Source of the DNA: Mycolicibacterium cosmeticum
GTDB taxonomy: Bacteria > Actinomycetota > Actinomycetes > Mycobacteriales > Mycobacteriaceae
Length of the DNA stretch: 64,000 nt
Assembly (NCBI GenBank): GCA_016197365.1
Contig: JACPVS010000026.1
Coordinates: 118,581 to 182,580 of the forward strand
Direction of reading: 5' to 3'
This document shows, one piece after another, positions 52,156-60,826 of this stretch. A program made the position numbers and the translations under genes. Numbering within the stretch: the first letter of the stretch is position 1; each line of letters begins with the position of its first letter. The notes under the pieces were generated by a model. That model was not told the DNA's origin. It saw only the letters and a list, made by a program, of their open reading frames with translations, and did not search any database.

Positions 52156-53364
52156 TTAGGTAACTGCGCCTGCAGTTTTCAGTTCGATGATGCGGTCCCA
52201 GTCCAGTCCGAGTTCCAACAGGATCTCCTCGGTCTGTTCGGCGAAGCCCGGCGCACCGGCGGTGTGCGGTGCGCCGACGTCGAACTGCACCGGATTGGCC
52301 ACCAGTTCCAATTCACCGGCGGTCACGATGTATTCGTTGGCGCGGACCTGGGCGTCTTCGGCGGCCTGCAGGGTGTCCTGCACCGGAGCCCACGGACCCG
52401 CCAGAGTGGCAAACTTCTTGCTCCACTCCGGCAGAGTCCTGGTGATCATCACCTCGCGCAGGATGTCGACCGCCTCGGCGGTGTGTTCCGCGATCGACTC
52501 GGCGGTGGCAAACCTCGGATCGTCGGCCAGTTCGGGCAGGTCGACGTGGCGGCAGACATCGGCCCAGAACTTGGTGGGCTGCATCATGACGAACGAAATG
52601 TAACGGTCATCGGCGGTCCCGTAGACCCCGACGAGCGGATTGATCGGTGATCCGTGCACCCCGGGGGGCTGGGCCACCAGACGCTGGTTGAGGTGCGAGG
52701 TGAGGGCGACGGTATGCCCCATCGCCCACAGGCCGCTGCCGAGCAAGGACACGTCGACCACCGACGGTTGCCCCGTGCGTTCCCGCTTCAGCAAAGCCGC
52801 GGCGATACCGCCTGCCAGGTTGGTGCCGGAAATGGTGTCACCGTAGGCCGGTCCGGGCGGGCCGACCATGCCCTCCACCCCGGGCGGGGTGATGGTGGCG
52901 GCGGTGCCGGCCCGGCACCAGAAAGCGGTCATGTCGTAACCGCCCTTCTCGGATTCATCACCGCGCGGCCCGAGCGCACTACCGCGCGCATAGATCACCG
53001 AAGGGTTCACCGCGCGGATGTCCTCGACGTCGATCCCGAACTTCCTGCGGTGCCCCGGCAGGAAGCTGGTCAGGAACACGTCGGCACGGCGCGCCAGTTC
53101 CAGCAGCACCTCTTTGCCCTCAGGCACCGACATGTCAAGGCCCACACTGCGTTTACCGCGATTGGCATGCTCGATGTTGGGGTTCGGATCACCCTCCACC
53201 CGCAACGGGCCGGTCTGGCGCAGGCCGCGTTGCGGATCGCCGGTGACAGCGTGCTCGACCTTGATCACGTCCGCGCCCCACTCCGCCAGCACCGCGCCGG
53301 CCGACGGGACGAACCCGTACATCGCGACCTCGAGGACCCGGATTCCGTCCAGTGGCTTGCTCAT
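52156..53364 (-). CDS. Type III CoA-transferase (CaiB/BaiF family)
   Basis: 402 residues. Catalytic Asp176 in GPAYGDTISG; N-terminal PLDGIRVLEVAMYGFVPSAGAVLAEWGADVIKVEH is typical. Moves CoA from one acid to another without ATP; some members act as racemases on alpha-methylacyl-CoA. Its ATG shares one base with the ALDH stop. Follows ALDH in the operon, so it could activate the acid ALDH makes. Confidence 0.92.
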   Translation of the reverse strand: MSKPLDGIRVLEVAMYGFVPSAGAVLAEWGADVIKVEHAVTGDPQRGLRQTGPLRVEGDPNPNIEHANRGKRSVGLDMSVPEGKEVLLELARRADVFLTSFLPGHRRKFGIDVEDIRAVNPSVIYARGSALGPRGDESEKGGYDMTAFWCRAGTAATITPPGVEGMVGPPGPAYGDTISGTNLAGGIAAALLKRERTGQPSVVDVSLLGSGLWAMGHTVALTSHLNQRLVAQPPGVHGSPINPLVGVYGTADDRYISFVMMQPTKFWADVCRHVDLPELADDPRFATAESIAEHTAEAVDILREVMITRTLPEWSKKFATLAGPWAPVQDTLQAAEDAQVRANEYIVTAGELELVANPVQFDVGAPHTAGAPGFAEQTEEILLELGLDWDRIIELKTAGAVT

Positions 53365-54851
53365 CAGGCAGGCCCAGCCGGCACGGCGTAGGTCTTGGCT
53401 TCCAGGAACTCCTCCAGCCCGGCCGCTCCCATCTCGCGACCGATGCCCGATTGCTTGAACCCGCCGAACGGGCTGTCAGGGCTGAAGTAGTTGCCGCCGT
53501 TGATGGAGAAGGTGCCGGTGCGGATCCGTCGGGCGACCGCCAGCGCACGCTCCTCGCCGCCGAACACCGCGCCGGACAACCCGTAGATGGAGTTGTTGGC
53601 GATCGCCACCGCGTCGTCGTCATCGTCGTAGGCGATGACGACGAGCACCGGCCCGAACACCTCTTCCTGGGCGATCTCGCTGTCGGCGTCGACGTTGGTG
53701 AGCAACGTCGGCGTGTAGAAGAATCCGGGACCCTTCTTCTCGCCGCCTGTGACCAGCGTCGCGCCGTCGGCCACGGCGCGCTGCACCATGGCGTCGACCT
53801 TGTCGCGCTGCTTCTCGCTGATGAGCGGGCCCATATAGGTGGACGGGTCGGTCGGGTCCCCGAAGCGCACATGCCCGAAATTGGTCTTGATCAGCTCCAC
53901 GATCTCGTCGTGGTGGCTGCGTGGCACCAACAGTCTTGAGGTGAGCGCGCAGCCCTGACCCGCGTGGGTGACCATGCTGAACGCCGAGAACACCGCGGCC
54001 AGACCGAAATCGGCGTCGTCGAGCACGATGGCCGCCGACTTGCCGCCGAGTTCCAGGAACACCTTCTTCAAGGTGGCGCTCGCGGCCGACATGATGGCCC
54101 GGCCGGTCGGGGTCGAACCGGTGAAGGTCACCATGTCGATGTCCGGGCTGGTGGTCAGCACCGCACCCACCTGCGGGTCGGCACCGCTGATGACGTTGAC
54201 GACGCCGGCCGGGATGTCGGTGTGATTGGCGATCAGCTCGCCGAGCGCCAAGGTGATCAGCGGCGTGTCCGGAGCTGCCTTGAGCACCACCGTGCAGCCC
54301 GCCGCCAGCGCAGGCGCGAGCTTGGCCAGCGCCAACTGGTTGGGGTAGTTGTACGCGATGATCGCGGCGACGACGCCGGCCGCTTCCTTCTCCACCCAGC
54401 GGTGGTGCAGCGCACCGCGGCTCTCGATGTTGCCCAGATCCTCGGTCAGCGGGTAGTCACGCAACAGATCTGTGTAGTACTTCACGATGGCGATCGGCTG
54501 GTCCAGCTGGGCACCGGCGAGCAGTGCGGCGGTTGCACCCACCTCGGCGGTGGTCAGCGCGGCCAGCTCGTCGCGGTGCTCCATCAGAGCGTTGTGGAAC
54601 TGCTCCAGGCAACGGACCCGCAGCGCGACATCGGTGGCCCAACCGGATTCGTCGAACGCCCGGCGAGCGGCCGCCACGGCCGCCTCGGCATCGGCGACGG
54701 CGGCATCCGGGGCATGGCCCAGCACCTCACCGGTGGCGGGGTTCAATGTCGCGAAAGTCTGCGCCGCGTCGACCAGTTGTCCGTCGATCAGCATGCGGCG
54801 GTCGGCCGCGCCGGCCCGTCGCTCCGACGTGATCGTCGAGGTCTCGGTCAC
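53364..54851 (-). CDS. Aldehyde dehydrogenase family protein
   Basis: 495 residues. NAD-binding FTGSTPTGR (243-251), general base Glu267 in LELGGKSA, nucleophile Cys301 in GQGCALTS. Oxidises an aldehyde to its acid, likely after P450 and SDR steps. GAGGAG lies 6 nt before GTG 54851. First gene of the ALDH, CoA-transferase, HMGCS-like/DUF35, thiolase, yrbE-mce run, with an operator over its predicted transcription start. Confidence 0.93.
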   Translation of the reverse strand: MTETSTITSERRAGAADRRMLIDGQLVDAAQTFATLNPATGEVLGHAPDAAVADAEAAVAAARRAFDESGWATDVALRVRCLEQFHNALMEHRDELAALTTAEVGATAALLAGAQLDQPIAIVKYYTDLLRDYPLTEDLGNIESRGALHHRWVEKEAAGVVAAIIAYNYPNQLALAKLAPALAAGCTVVLKAAPDTPLITLALGELIANHTDIPAGVVNVISGADPQVGAVLTTSPDIDMVTFTGSTPTGRAIMSAASATLKKVFLELGGKSAAIVLDDADFGLAAVFSAFSMVTHAGQGCALTSRLLVPRSHHDEIVELIKTNFGHVRFGDPTDPSTYMGPLISEKQRDKVDAMVQRAVADGATLVTGGEKKGPGFFYTPTLLTNVDADSEIAQEEVFGPVLVVIAYDDDDDAVAIANNSIYGLSGAVFGGEERALAVARRIRTGTFSINGGNYFSPDSPFGGFKQSGIGREMGAAGLEEFLEAKTYAVPAGPA

Positions 54852-54870
54852 AAAGGACTCCTCACTGTGA

Positions 54871-54925
54871 TGGAAATTCCATTCTCATCACCGGCGAATC
54901 TTACATCCGCTGGATGAGAACGCAA
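54871..54925 (-). promoter_or_regulatory. ALDH-mce promoter with operator at the start site
   Basis: Reverse strand: -35 TTGCGT (54925-54920), 16 bp, -10 TAAGAT (54903-54898). The dyad TGGAAAT-tcc-ATTCTCA (54871-54887) begins 10 bp after the -10, across the likely transcription start. Its left arm also resembles the GGAAAT arm of the 37169 palindrome. Confidence 0.55.
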
Positions 54926-55023
54926 GAAAGCGTAGATGGCCTAGTCGAGCGTCCCAACCTGGATCGCAGGCCTAAGTTTTGTTCCGCGGGACAACGCCCC
55001 TAGCCTTGCGGGATCACGGCGTG

Positions 55024-55044
55024 CGAGAGTACGGTTCTCATAAT
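55024..55044 (+). promoter_or_regulatory. SDR-P450 operon operator CGAGAGT-acg-GTTCTCA
   Basis: Shared-dyad member at 55024-55040, overlapping a CATAAT -10-like hexamer (55039-55044) directed toward the SDR at 55094. With the ALDH-side copy it brackets the 240-bp divergent region, so one regulator could control both the importer run and the P450 run. Confidence 0.5.
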
Positions 55045-55093
55045 CGGAAGGCCGATTCTTGAGATCGCCGCCACACACGAGGAGGCTCTGTAG

Positions 55094-55795
55094 GTGAAGA
55101 ACGCTGTCGTCACCGGCGGCGGGTCGGGAATCGGGCTAGCCATTGCGAACCGACTCCGCGCGGACGGTCACCACGTGGCCATCCTCGATCTGAACCCGTC
55201 TGACGAGCCGAACTCGTTCGTGGCCAACGTGACCGACCGGGCCGCGGTCGACGAGGCGCTGAACGCCATCCGCGCCCAGTTGGGCCCGATCTCGATCCTG
55301 GTCAACGCGGCCGGACTGGACAGCTTCCGCAAGTTCACGGACACGTCCTTCGAACAGTGGCAGCGCGTCATCGACGTCAACCTCAACGGCGTGTTCCACT
55401 GCGTCCAGGCCGTACTGCCCGACATGATCGAGGCCGGCTGGGGACGGATCGTCAACATCTCGTCATCGAGCACCCATTCGGGCCAGCCGTTCATGGCGCC
55501 GTATGTGGCGGCCAAGTCTGCGGTGAACGGCCTGACGAAGTCGCTGGCCCTGGAGTACGGCCCGGCCGGGATCACGGTCAACGCCGTCCCGCCCGGCTTC
55601 ATCGATACCCCGATGCTGCGCAAGGCCGAAGACCGCGGATTCCTCGGCGACACCGACAAGCAGATAGCCCAGACGCCGGTGCGCCGGATGGGCAAGCCCG
55701 AAGACATCGCAGCGGCCTGCGCCTTCTTCATCTCCGAAGAAGCCAGTTACATCACCGGACAGATCCTGGGCGTCAACGGCGGCCGGAACACCTAA
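55094..55795 (+). CDS. Short-chain dehydrogenase/reductase
   Basis: 233 residues. GGGSGIG nucleotide loop (8-14), VNAAG, catalytic Ser in NISSSSTH, YVAAK Tyr/Lys, PPGFIDTPM. NAD(P)-dependent oxidation of an alcohol or reduction of a ketone. GGAGG with 9-nt spacing before GTG 55094. First gene of the run SDR, SDR, ferredoxin, P450, TetR. Confidence 0.91.
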   Translation: MKNAVVTGGGSGIGLAIANRLRADGHHVAILDLNPSDEPNSFVANVTDRAAVDEALNAIRAQLGPISILVNAAGLDSFRKFTDTSFEQWQRVIDVNLNGVFHCVQAVLPDMIEAGWGRIVNISSSSTHSGQPFMAPYVAAKSAVNGLTKSLALEYGPAGITVNAVPPGFIDTPMLRKAEDRGFLGDTDKQIAQTPVRRMGKPEDIAAACAFFISEEASYITGQILGVNGGRNT

Positions 55796-55812
55796 GACCG
55801 AAGGGACTCCTA

Positions 55813-56685
55813 ATGGGAAATGTTGACGGCCGGGTTGCCGGGAAAGTCGCATTCATCACCGGCGCAGGACGCGGCCAGGGTCGCAGCCATGCGATCCGGC
55901 TCGCCGAAGAGGGTGCCGACATCATCGCCGTCGATCTGTGTCAGAACATCGACACGATCGGCTACGCACTGGCCACCCCCGAAGATCTGGAAGAGACCGC
56001 ACGCTTCGTCGAGAAGACCGGCCGGCGCATCGTCACCGCGCAGGCCGACGTCCGCGAGGCGGGTCAACTCAAGGAAGCCCTCGACGCGGGCCTCGCCGAG
56101 TTCGGCAAGGTCGACATCGTGGTGGCCCAGGCCGGTGTCGCCGCGATGAAGGGCCAGCCGCCGATGCAGGCCTGGACCGACGGCATCAACACGAACCTGG
56201 TCGGCACCATCAACGCCATCCAGGTGGCACTGCCCCATCTGACCGAAGGCGCCTCGATCATCGCCACCGCATCGGCGGCCGCCCTGATGGACGCCAGCAA
56301 CAAGCCCAACCCGGGGTCCGATCCCGGCGGCATGGGCTACATGGTCTCCAAGCGGATGATCTCGGAGTACGTCCACTACCTGGCCACCGAGCTGTCCCCG
56401 CGCGGCATCCGGGCCAACGTCATCCACCCGACCAACTGCAACACCAACATGTTGCAGAGCGAGCCGATGTACAAGTCGTTCCGGCCCGATCTGGAAAACC
56501 CCGAGCTCAAGGATGCCGAACCGGTGTTCTACGTGCAGCAGGCCATGAAGGTGCCGTGGGTCGAGCCCGTCGACATCAGCAACGCGGTGCTGTGGCTGGC
56601 CTCCGATGAGGCCCGGTTCGTCACCGGCATGCAGCTGCGCGTCGACGCGGGCGGCTACCTCAAGTGGTACGACTACCACGTGTGA
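55813..56685 (+). CDS. Mycofactocin-type short-chain dehydrogenase
   Basis: 290 residues. GAGRGQGRSHA loop, extended insert after the second strand (QNIDTIGYALATPEDLEETA) and YMVSKRM Tyr/Lys, the pattern of mycofactocin-associated SDRs that hold NAD tightly and pass electrons to mycofactocin. Ends VDAGGYLKWYDYHV. AAGGG before ATG 55813. No mycofactocin biosynthesis genes are in this window. Likely oxidises the alcohol formed by the P450 downstream. Confidence 0.88.
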   Translation: MGNVDGRVAGKVAFITGAGRGQGRSHAIRLAEEGADIIAVDLCQNIDTIGYALATPEDLEETARFVEKTGRRIVTAQADVREAGQLKEALDAGLAEFGKVDIVVAQAGVAAMKGQPPMQAWTDGINTNLVGTINAIQVALPHLTEGASIIATASAAALMDASNKPNPGSDPGGMGYMVSKRMISEYVHYLATELSPRGIRANVIHPTNCNTNMLQSEPMYKSFRPDLENPELKDAEPVFYVQQAMKVPWVEPVDISNAVLWLASDEARFVTGMQLRVDAGGYLKWYDYHV

Positions 56686-56734
56686 TGTCCGGCAACGGAA
56701 TTCGCCAGAACGCACTGCAGAAGGAGCTGACGTA

Positions 56735-56926
56735 GTGAAGGTCTCAGTTGACGCCTCGCGCTGCCAGGGGCACACGCTGTGCTCGATGATCGCGCCGGAC
56801 TCGTTCGAACTCGACGACGTCGACGGTCATGCCTCACCGGTTTCGGAGATCGTTCCCGACGATCAGCAGGACGCGGTGCGCGAAGCTGCGCACTCCTGCC
56901 CCGAGCAGGCAATCGTCATCGAATGA
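56735..56926 (+). CDS. Ferredoxin, 3Fe-4S type
   Basis: 63 residues. Cluster ligands Cys10, Cys16 and Cys55 (CQGHTLC and SCPEQAI), with His13 where a fourth Cys would stand, a variant seen in actinobacterial P450 partner ferredoxins. AAGGAG is 8 nt before GTG 56735. Directly upstream of the P450, so probably its electron donor. Confidence 0.92.
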   Translation: MKVSVDASRCQGHTLCSMIAPDSFELDDVDGHASPVSEIVPDDQQDAVREAAHSCPEQAIVIE

Positions 56927-56976
56927 CCGGCAGGGCCGCCGTCACATGTCCACGAAAAGTATAGGGAGACAACGCC

Positions 56977-58344
56977 GTGAGCATCGATGATGTCGCGACT
57001 GACGACGACCGTAAGAAGAACAACTACCACTTCGACCGGCACACGCCGGAGTACCGGTTGCAGTTCGAGAAGATCACCGAGGAGATGCACGCCCGGTGTC
57101 CGATGGCGTGGACCGATGTCTACAACGGGCACTGGGTCGCGGCGGACAGCAAGCACGTCTTCGAACTGGCGCGCTGTCCCGTGGTCTCCAACGATCACGA
57201 CATCACCGGTGAGGGAACGGGTTACGAGGGCATCAGCATCCCGCTCGCCAGCCGGGCCGCCACGGTCCGCGGCGGCATCCTGGAGATGGACGAGCCCGAC
57301 CACAGCACCTACCGCGGTGCGCTGAACCCCTACCTGTCCCCGGCCGCCATCAAGCGGTGGGTGCCGTTCGTCGACGAGATCACCCGCGCAGCACTGGATG
57401 AGCACATCGAGTCCGGAAGCATCGATTTCGTCGATCACCTGGCAAACGTCGTTCCCGCGGTCCTCACCCTGGCGATGATGGGCCTGGACCTCAAGAAGTG
57501 GAACGTCTACAGCGAGCCGACGCACGCGTCGGTGTACACCCCGGAGCACTCCCCCGATCGCGCGAAGATCAACGAGCAGCACCGTGAGATGGGTATCGAC
57601 CTGCTCACCAACATGTTCGCGATGAAGGAGAACCCGCGGCCGGGCCTGATCAACGCCCTGCTCCAGCTGCGCATCGACGGTGAGCCCGCTCCCGACATGG
57701 AGATCCTGGGCAACCTCGGCCTGATCATCGGCGGTGGGTTCGACACCACCACCGCGCTCACCGCGCACGCTCTGGAATGGCTGGGGGAGAACCCGGAACA
57801 ACGTGAGCTGCTCAGTCGCGAACGCGACGAACTGCTCAACCCGGCTACCGAGGAATTCCTGCGTTTCTTCACCCCCGCGCCCGGCGACGGCCGCACCTTC
57901 TCGGCCGATGTCGAGGTCGAGGGCACCCGATTCAAAGAGGGTGAGCGGCTGTGGATCTCGTGGGCGATGGCCAACCGGGACCCGTCGGTGTTCGAGGATC
58001 CGAACAACATCGTCATGGACCGTAAAGGCAACCGGCACTTCAGCTTCGGGATCGGTGTCCATCGCTGCGTGGGATCCAATGTGGCCCGCACCGTCTTCAA
58101 GTCGATGCTGACCGCGGTGCTCGACCGGATGCCCGACTACGTGTGCGATCCCGAAGGTGCGGTGCACTACGACAGCATCGGCGTGATCCAGGGCATGCGG
58201 AATCTGCCCGCCACCTTCACTCCCGGTAAGCGGCTGGGTCCCGGCCTCGACGAGACCCTGGACAACCTCCAGCGGATCTGCAACGAGCAGGAACTGGCGC
58301 GGCCCATCACCGAACGGAAAGAGACTGCCGTCATCGACTGGTAG
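56977..58344 (+). CDS. Cytochrome P450 with adjacent ferredoxin
   Basis: 455 residues. Haem loop FSFGIGVHRCVGSNVARTVF (Cys about 364), helix I GGGFDTTT, helix K EEFLR. Longer C-terminus than usual (about 90 residues after the Cys). GGGAG before GTG 56977, 50 bp after the ferredoxin gene. Probably hydroxylates the pathway substrate, with the two SDRs acting on the alcohol. No CYP number is assigned. Confidence 0.93.
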   Translation: MSIDDVATDDDRKKNNYHFDRHTPEYRLQFEKITEEMHARCPMAWTDVYNGHWVAADSKHVFELARCPVVSNDHDITGEGTGYEGISIPLASRAATVRGGILEMDEPDHSTYRGALNPYLSPAAIKRWVPFVDEITRAALDEHIESGSIDFVDHLANVVPAVLTLAMMGLDLKKWNVYSEPTHASVYTPEHSPDRAKINEQHREMGIDLLTNMFAMKENPRPGLINALLQLRIDGEPAPDMEILGNLGLIIGGGFDTTTALTAHALEWLGENPEQRELLSRERDELLNPATEEFLRFFTPAPGDGRTFSADVEVEGTRFKEGERLWISWAMANRDPSVFEDPNNIVMDRKGNRHFSFGIGVHRCVGSNVARTVFKSMLTAVLDRMPDYVCDPEGAVHYDSIGVIQGMRNLPATFTPGKRLGPGLDETLDNLQRICNEQELARPITERKETAVIDW

Positions 58345-58410
58345 CCGCCTCCTGCAGCACCAGCCGCAGGGACTGCCTGGCCGACGACCGTCAGACGCTA
58401 CTGTGTCGCT

Positions 58411-59007
58411 GTGGTGGAGGTATCGGCGCGCGAGGCGAAGCGGCTACAGACCCGGGAGCGCCTGATGGGTGCGGCGATCGCCGAGTTCAAGCGCTCCGGG
58501 TTGGCCGCCGCCGACGTCGCGGCCATCGTGGCCGCCGCCGGCGTGGCGCACGGCACCTTCTTCTTCCACTTCCCCACCAAGGAACACGTGCTGCTGGAAC
58601 TCGAGCGGCGCGAAGAAGAGCGGATCGCCAAACAGTTCAGGCAGTTCCTCAAGACGCCCGGTGAGCTCGCCTCGGCGCTCAGCGAAGCGGCGCGACTCAT
58701 CATGGGCTTGGAACGCAGGCTCGGCGACATTCTGTTCAAGGATTTTCTGGCGCTGCATTTCTCGCAGACCCGCCCGCCCGCCGAGGACGGCCGGGATCAC
58801 CCGGTCATCGTCCTGGTCGCCGACCAGATCGAACTGGCCAGGGGCCGCGGCGAGCTGGACGCCACGGTGAGCCCGATGAACAGCGCGGTGTACTTCCTGC
58901 TCGGCCTGTACGCGCTGCTGATCACCACGAGCGACTGGCCGAGCCGGCACGACCTGCTCCACGACTACCTCACTCGGACGCTGCGCAGCATGCAGCCGCC
59001 GGCCTGA
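58411..59007 (+). CDS. TetR-family transcriptional regulator
   Basis: 198 residues. Helix-turn-helix in RERLMGAAIAEFKRSGLAAADVAAIVAAAGVAHGTFFFHFPTKEHVL (about 14-60). GTG 58411, same direction as the P450 and 66 bp after it, so likely co-transcribed. Candidate regulator for the shared dyad because two copies border this operon, but no copy lies right before this gene. A terminator-like hairpin follows at 59094. Confidence 0.87.
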   Translation: MVEVSAREAKRLQTRERLMGAAIAEFKRSGLAAADVAAIVAAAGVAHGTFFFHFPTKEHVLLELERREEERIAKQFRQFLKTPGELASALSEAARLIMGLERRLGDILFKDFLALHFSQTRPPAEDGRDHPVIVLVADQIELARGRGELDATVSPMNSAVYFLLGLYALLITTSDWPSRHDLLHDYLTRTLRSMQPPA

Positions 59008-59093
59008 ATGGCGGAACGAATGGCCGCCGATTTCTGCTGCTGCTGAATTACTGTGAGATTGGCAATACTTGTCCGAGAATTGGAATAAATTGT

Positions 59094-59120
59094 AAAAGGC
59101 CAGCTCAAGCGGCCTGTTTT
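59094..59120 (+). terminator. Intrinsic terminator after the TetR gene
   Basis: AGGCC-a-GCT and AGC-GGCCT pair around a short loop with one bulged A, preceded by AAAA and followed by GTTTTC. Closer to a classical terminator with T-run than most in this window. Confidence 0.6.
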
Positions 59121-59246
59121 CGTCGAGCCGACTGCCCCGTCGCAACCCCTGTTAGCCTGTAAAAATCAGCGTGTAACGCAACCGGCGTGAACACCGAAAA
59201 GAGTGTGTCGCCGGAAACTGGTCGGGCGGGGAAAGGTATCTAGACA

Positions 59247-59585
59247 ATGTTGAAGGTGTCGGGAAAGAAACTGGTGTTCACCCTGGTCGGGCTGGCGGCC
59301 TCGCTGCCTCTGACGGCAGGCATCGCGTCGGCGACCCCCGACCTGAGCCCGGTGATCAACACGACGTGCAACTATGACCAGGTCATCGGTGCGATGAATG
59401 CGCAGCGGCCCGATCTGGCTCAGCAGTTCAATGCACAGCCGGTCGGTCAGGCGATGCTGCGCAACTTCCTTGCGTCAGGTCCGGCGGAGCGTCAGCGCAC
59501 CGCTACTCAGATCGCGAATGCACCGGGTGCGTCGAAGTATTTCGACGGGATCGCGCAGATCATCACCAGCTGCAACAACTACTGA
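59247..59585 (+). CDS. Hemophore-family small secreted protein
   Basis: 112 residues. Signal peptide ending at GIASATPD (about 29). The mature domain matches the mycobacterial haemophore-related pattern: two Cys (TTCNYDQVIGAM and ITSCNNY), QRPDLAQQFNAQPVGQAMLRNFLA and RQRTATQIANAPGASKYFDGI. Rv0203 of Mtb is a haem-binding member, but many relatives are uncharacterised. A 240-bp leader separates it from the TetR gene, and a strong terminator follows. Confidence 0.85.
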   Translation: MLKVSGKKLVFTLVGLAASLPLTAGIASATPDLSPVINTTCNYDQVIGAMNAQRPDLAQQFNAQPVGQAMLRNFLASGPAERQRTATQIANAPGASKYFDGIAQIITSCNNY

Positions 59586-59594
59586 GCAATCACG

Positions 59595-59637
59595 AATTCG
59601 GCGCGTTTCGGGAGGTTCTCCCGAAACGCGCCGAATT
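59595..59637. terminator. 20-bp perfect stem, bidirectional terminator
   Basis: Arms 59595-59614 and 59618-59637 are perfectly complementary around a GTT loop, with T-rich sequence after it on the plus strand and A/T-rich sequence on the other side. Located between the convergent hemophore-like and acyl-CoA dehydrogenase genes. The strongest hairpin in the window. Confidence 0.8.
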
Positions 59638-59650
59638 TTGTCTGCGCAGC

Positions 59651-60826
59651 TCAGCCGCGAGGTAGGCCCAGCACCTGCTGGGCGATGATGTTGCGCTGGA
59701 TCTCCGACGTGCCGCCGGCGATGGTGCCGGAGAAGCTGCGGGCGTAGCGCTCGAACCAACTGGCGTAGTAGTGGTCCAGGTTCATGTGGGCGTAGGGCCC
59801 ACTGAACGACGGGTGGATCAGCCCCTCGGACCCGGCCGCCGCGAGCGCGTTGTTCGACGCCCGCAGTTCGGCCTCGGCGCCCAGCAGTTTGGGCACCGAC
59901 ACGGATGCGACGTCGACCTCGCCGCGGGCCGCCTTGGCCAGCCCGACCGAGCCGAGCAGCCGCAACGCCTGGTAGTCCATGATCGTGGACGCCAACTGAT
60001 CGCGTTCCAGCGGTGTGGACGGCTTGAAATCGCCGATCGAGTTCGCGATCCGGTCCGCGAAACCCAGCCACATCATGGTGCGTTCGTGGCCGAGTGAACC
60101 GTTGGCCACCTTCCAGCCGGCATTGAGCGGCCCCACGAGGTTCTCGGCGGGCACCCGCACATCGGCGAAGAAGACCTCGTTGAAGTCCTTGTTCTCCTCA
60201 CCGGTCAGGTCGGCGAACGGGCGGCACACCACGCCGGGGGTGTCCGTCGGGATGATCAACACGCTGATGCCCTTGTGCTTGGGCGCGTCGGGATCGGTGC
60301 GGACGAACGTCAGCAGCCAGTCGGCGTCGTGCGCCCCCGAGGTCCACACCTTCTGACCGTTGACGACGAAATCGTCCCCGTCTCGAACGGCCTTGGTACG
60401 CAACGACGCAAGGTCGGACCCGGCGCTGGGCTCGCTCATCCCCAGGGAGGCGGTCTTCTGCCCCTTCAGCACCGGTACGGCCCACTGCTGCTTCTGCTCA
60501 TCGGTGCCGAACGTCAACAGCGAGGCCGCGATGATGTTCACGCCCTGCGGGTTGAAGCTGTGATAGATCCGTCGCCGGCAGAGCTCTTCGAGATGCACGT
60601 AGGTCTGCAGCACCGACGCGTTGCGCCCGCCGAACTCCGGCGGCTGGGCCGGCAGCAGCCAGCCGTTGTCGAACAGCAGTCGCTGCCAGTCGCGCGCCCA
60701 TTGCGGCATGTGCGACACCGAACGCGGACGTTCCAGTGTGTCCTTCGCAGAGGGCAGATGCTCGTCGATGAAGGCCGAGAACTCGGCCCGGAACTCCTCG
60801 ACGTCGGGATCAAATTCGAGTTGCAT
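59651..60826 (-). CDS. Acyl-CoA dehydrogenase, larger partner
   Basis: 391 residues. FAD motif SEPSAGSDLASLRTKAV and WTSGAHDADW, and GGTSEIQRNIIAQQVLGLPRG near the end. GAGGAG lies just before ATG 60826. It overlaps the upstream dehydrogenase gene by 17 bp, so the two are translationally coupled and probably form one enzyme, as FadE28-FadE29 (ChsE) do in cholesterol side-chain oxidation. Confidence 0.92.
   Translation of the reverse strand: MQLEFDPDVEEFRAEFSAFIDEHLPSAKDTLERPRSVSHMPQWARDWQRLLFDNGWLLPAQPPEFGGRNASVLQTYVHLEELCRRRIYHSFNPQGVNIIAASLLTFGTDEQKQQWAVPVLKGQKTASLGMSEPSAGSDLASLRTKAVRDGDDFVVNGQKVWTSGAHDADWLLTFVRTDPDAPKHKGISVLIIPTDTPGVVCRPFADLTGEENKDFNEVFFADVRVPAENLVGPLNAGWKVANGSLGHERTMMWLGFADRIANSIGDFKPSTPLERDQLASTIMDYQALRLLGSVGLAKAARGEVDVASVSVPKLLGAEAELRASNNALAAAGSEGLIHPSFSGPYAHMNLDHYYASWFERYARSFSGTIAGGTSEIQRNIIAQQVLGLPRG

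Noticed and set aside
58993..59240. A gene in the gap between TetR and the hemophore-like protein
   Set aside because: No open frame with start and coding bias; the gap holds the terminator at 59094 and presumably the downstream promoter.
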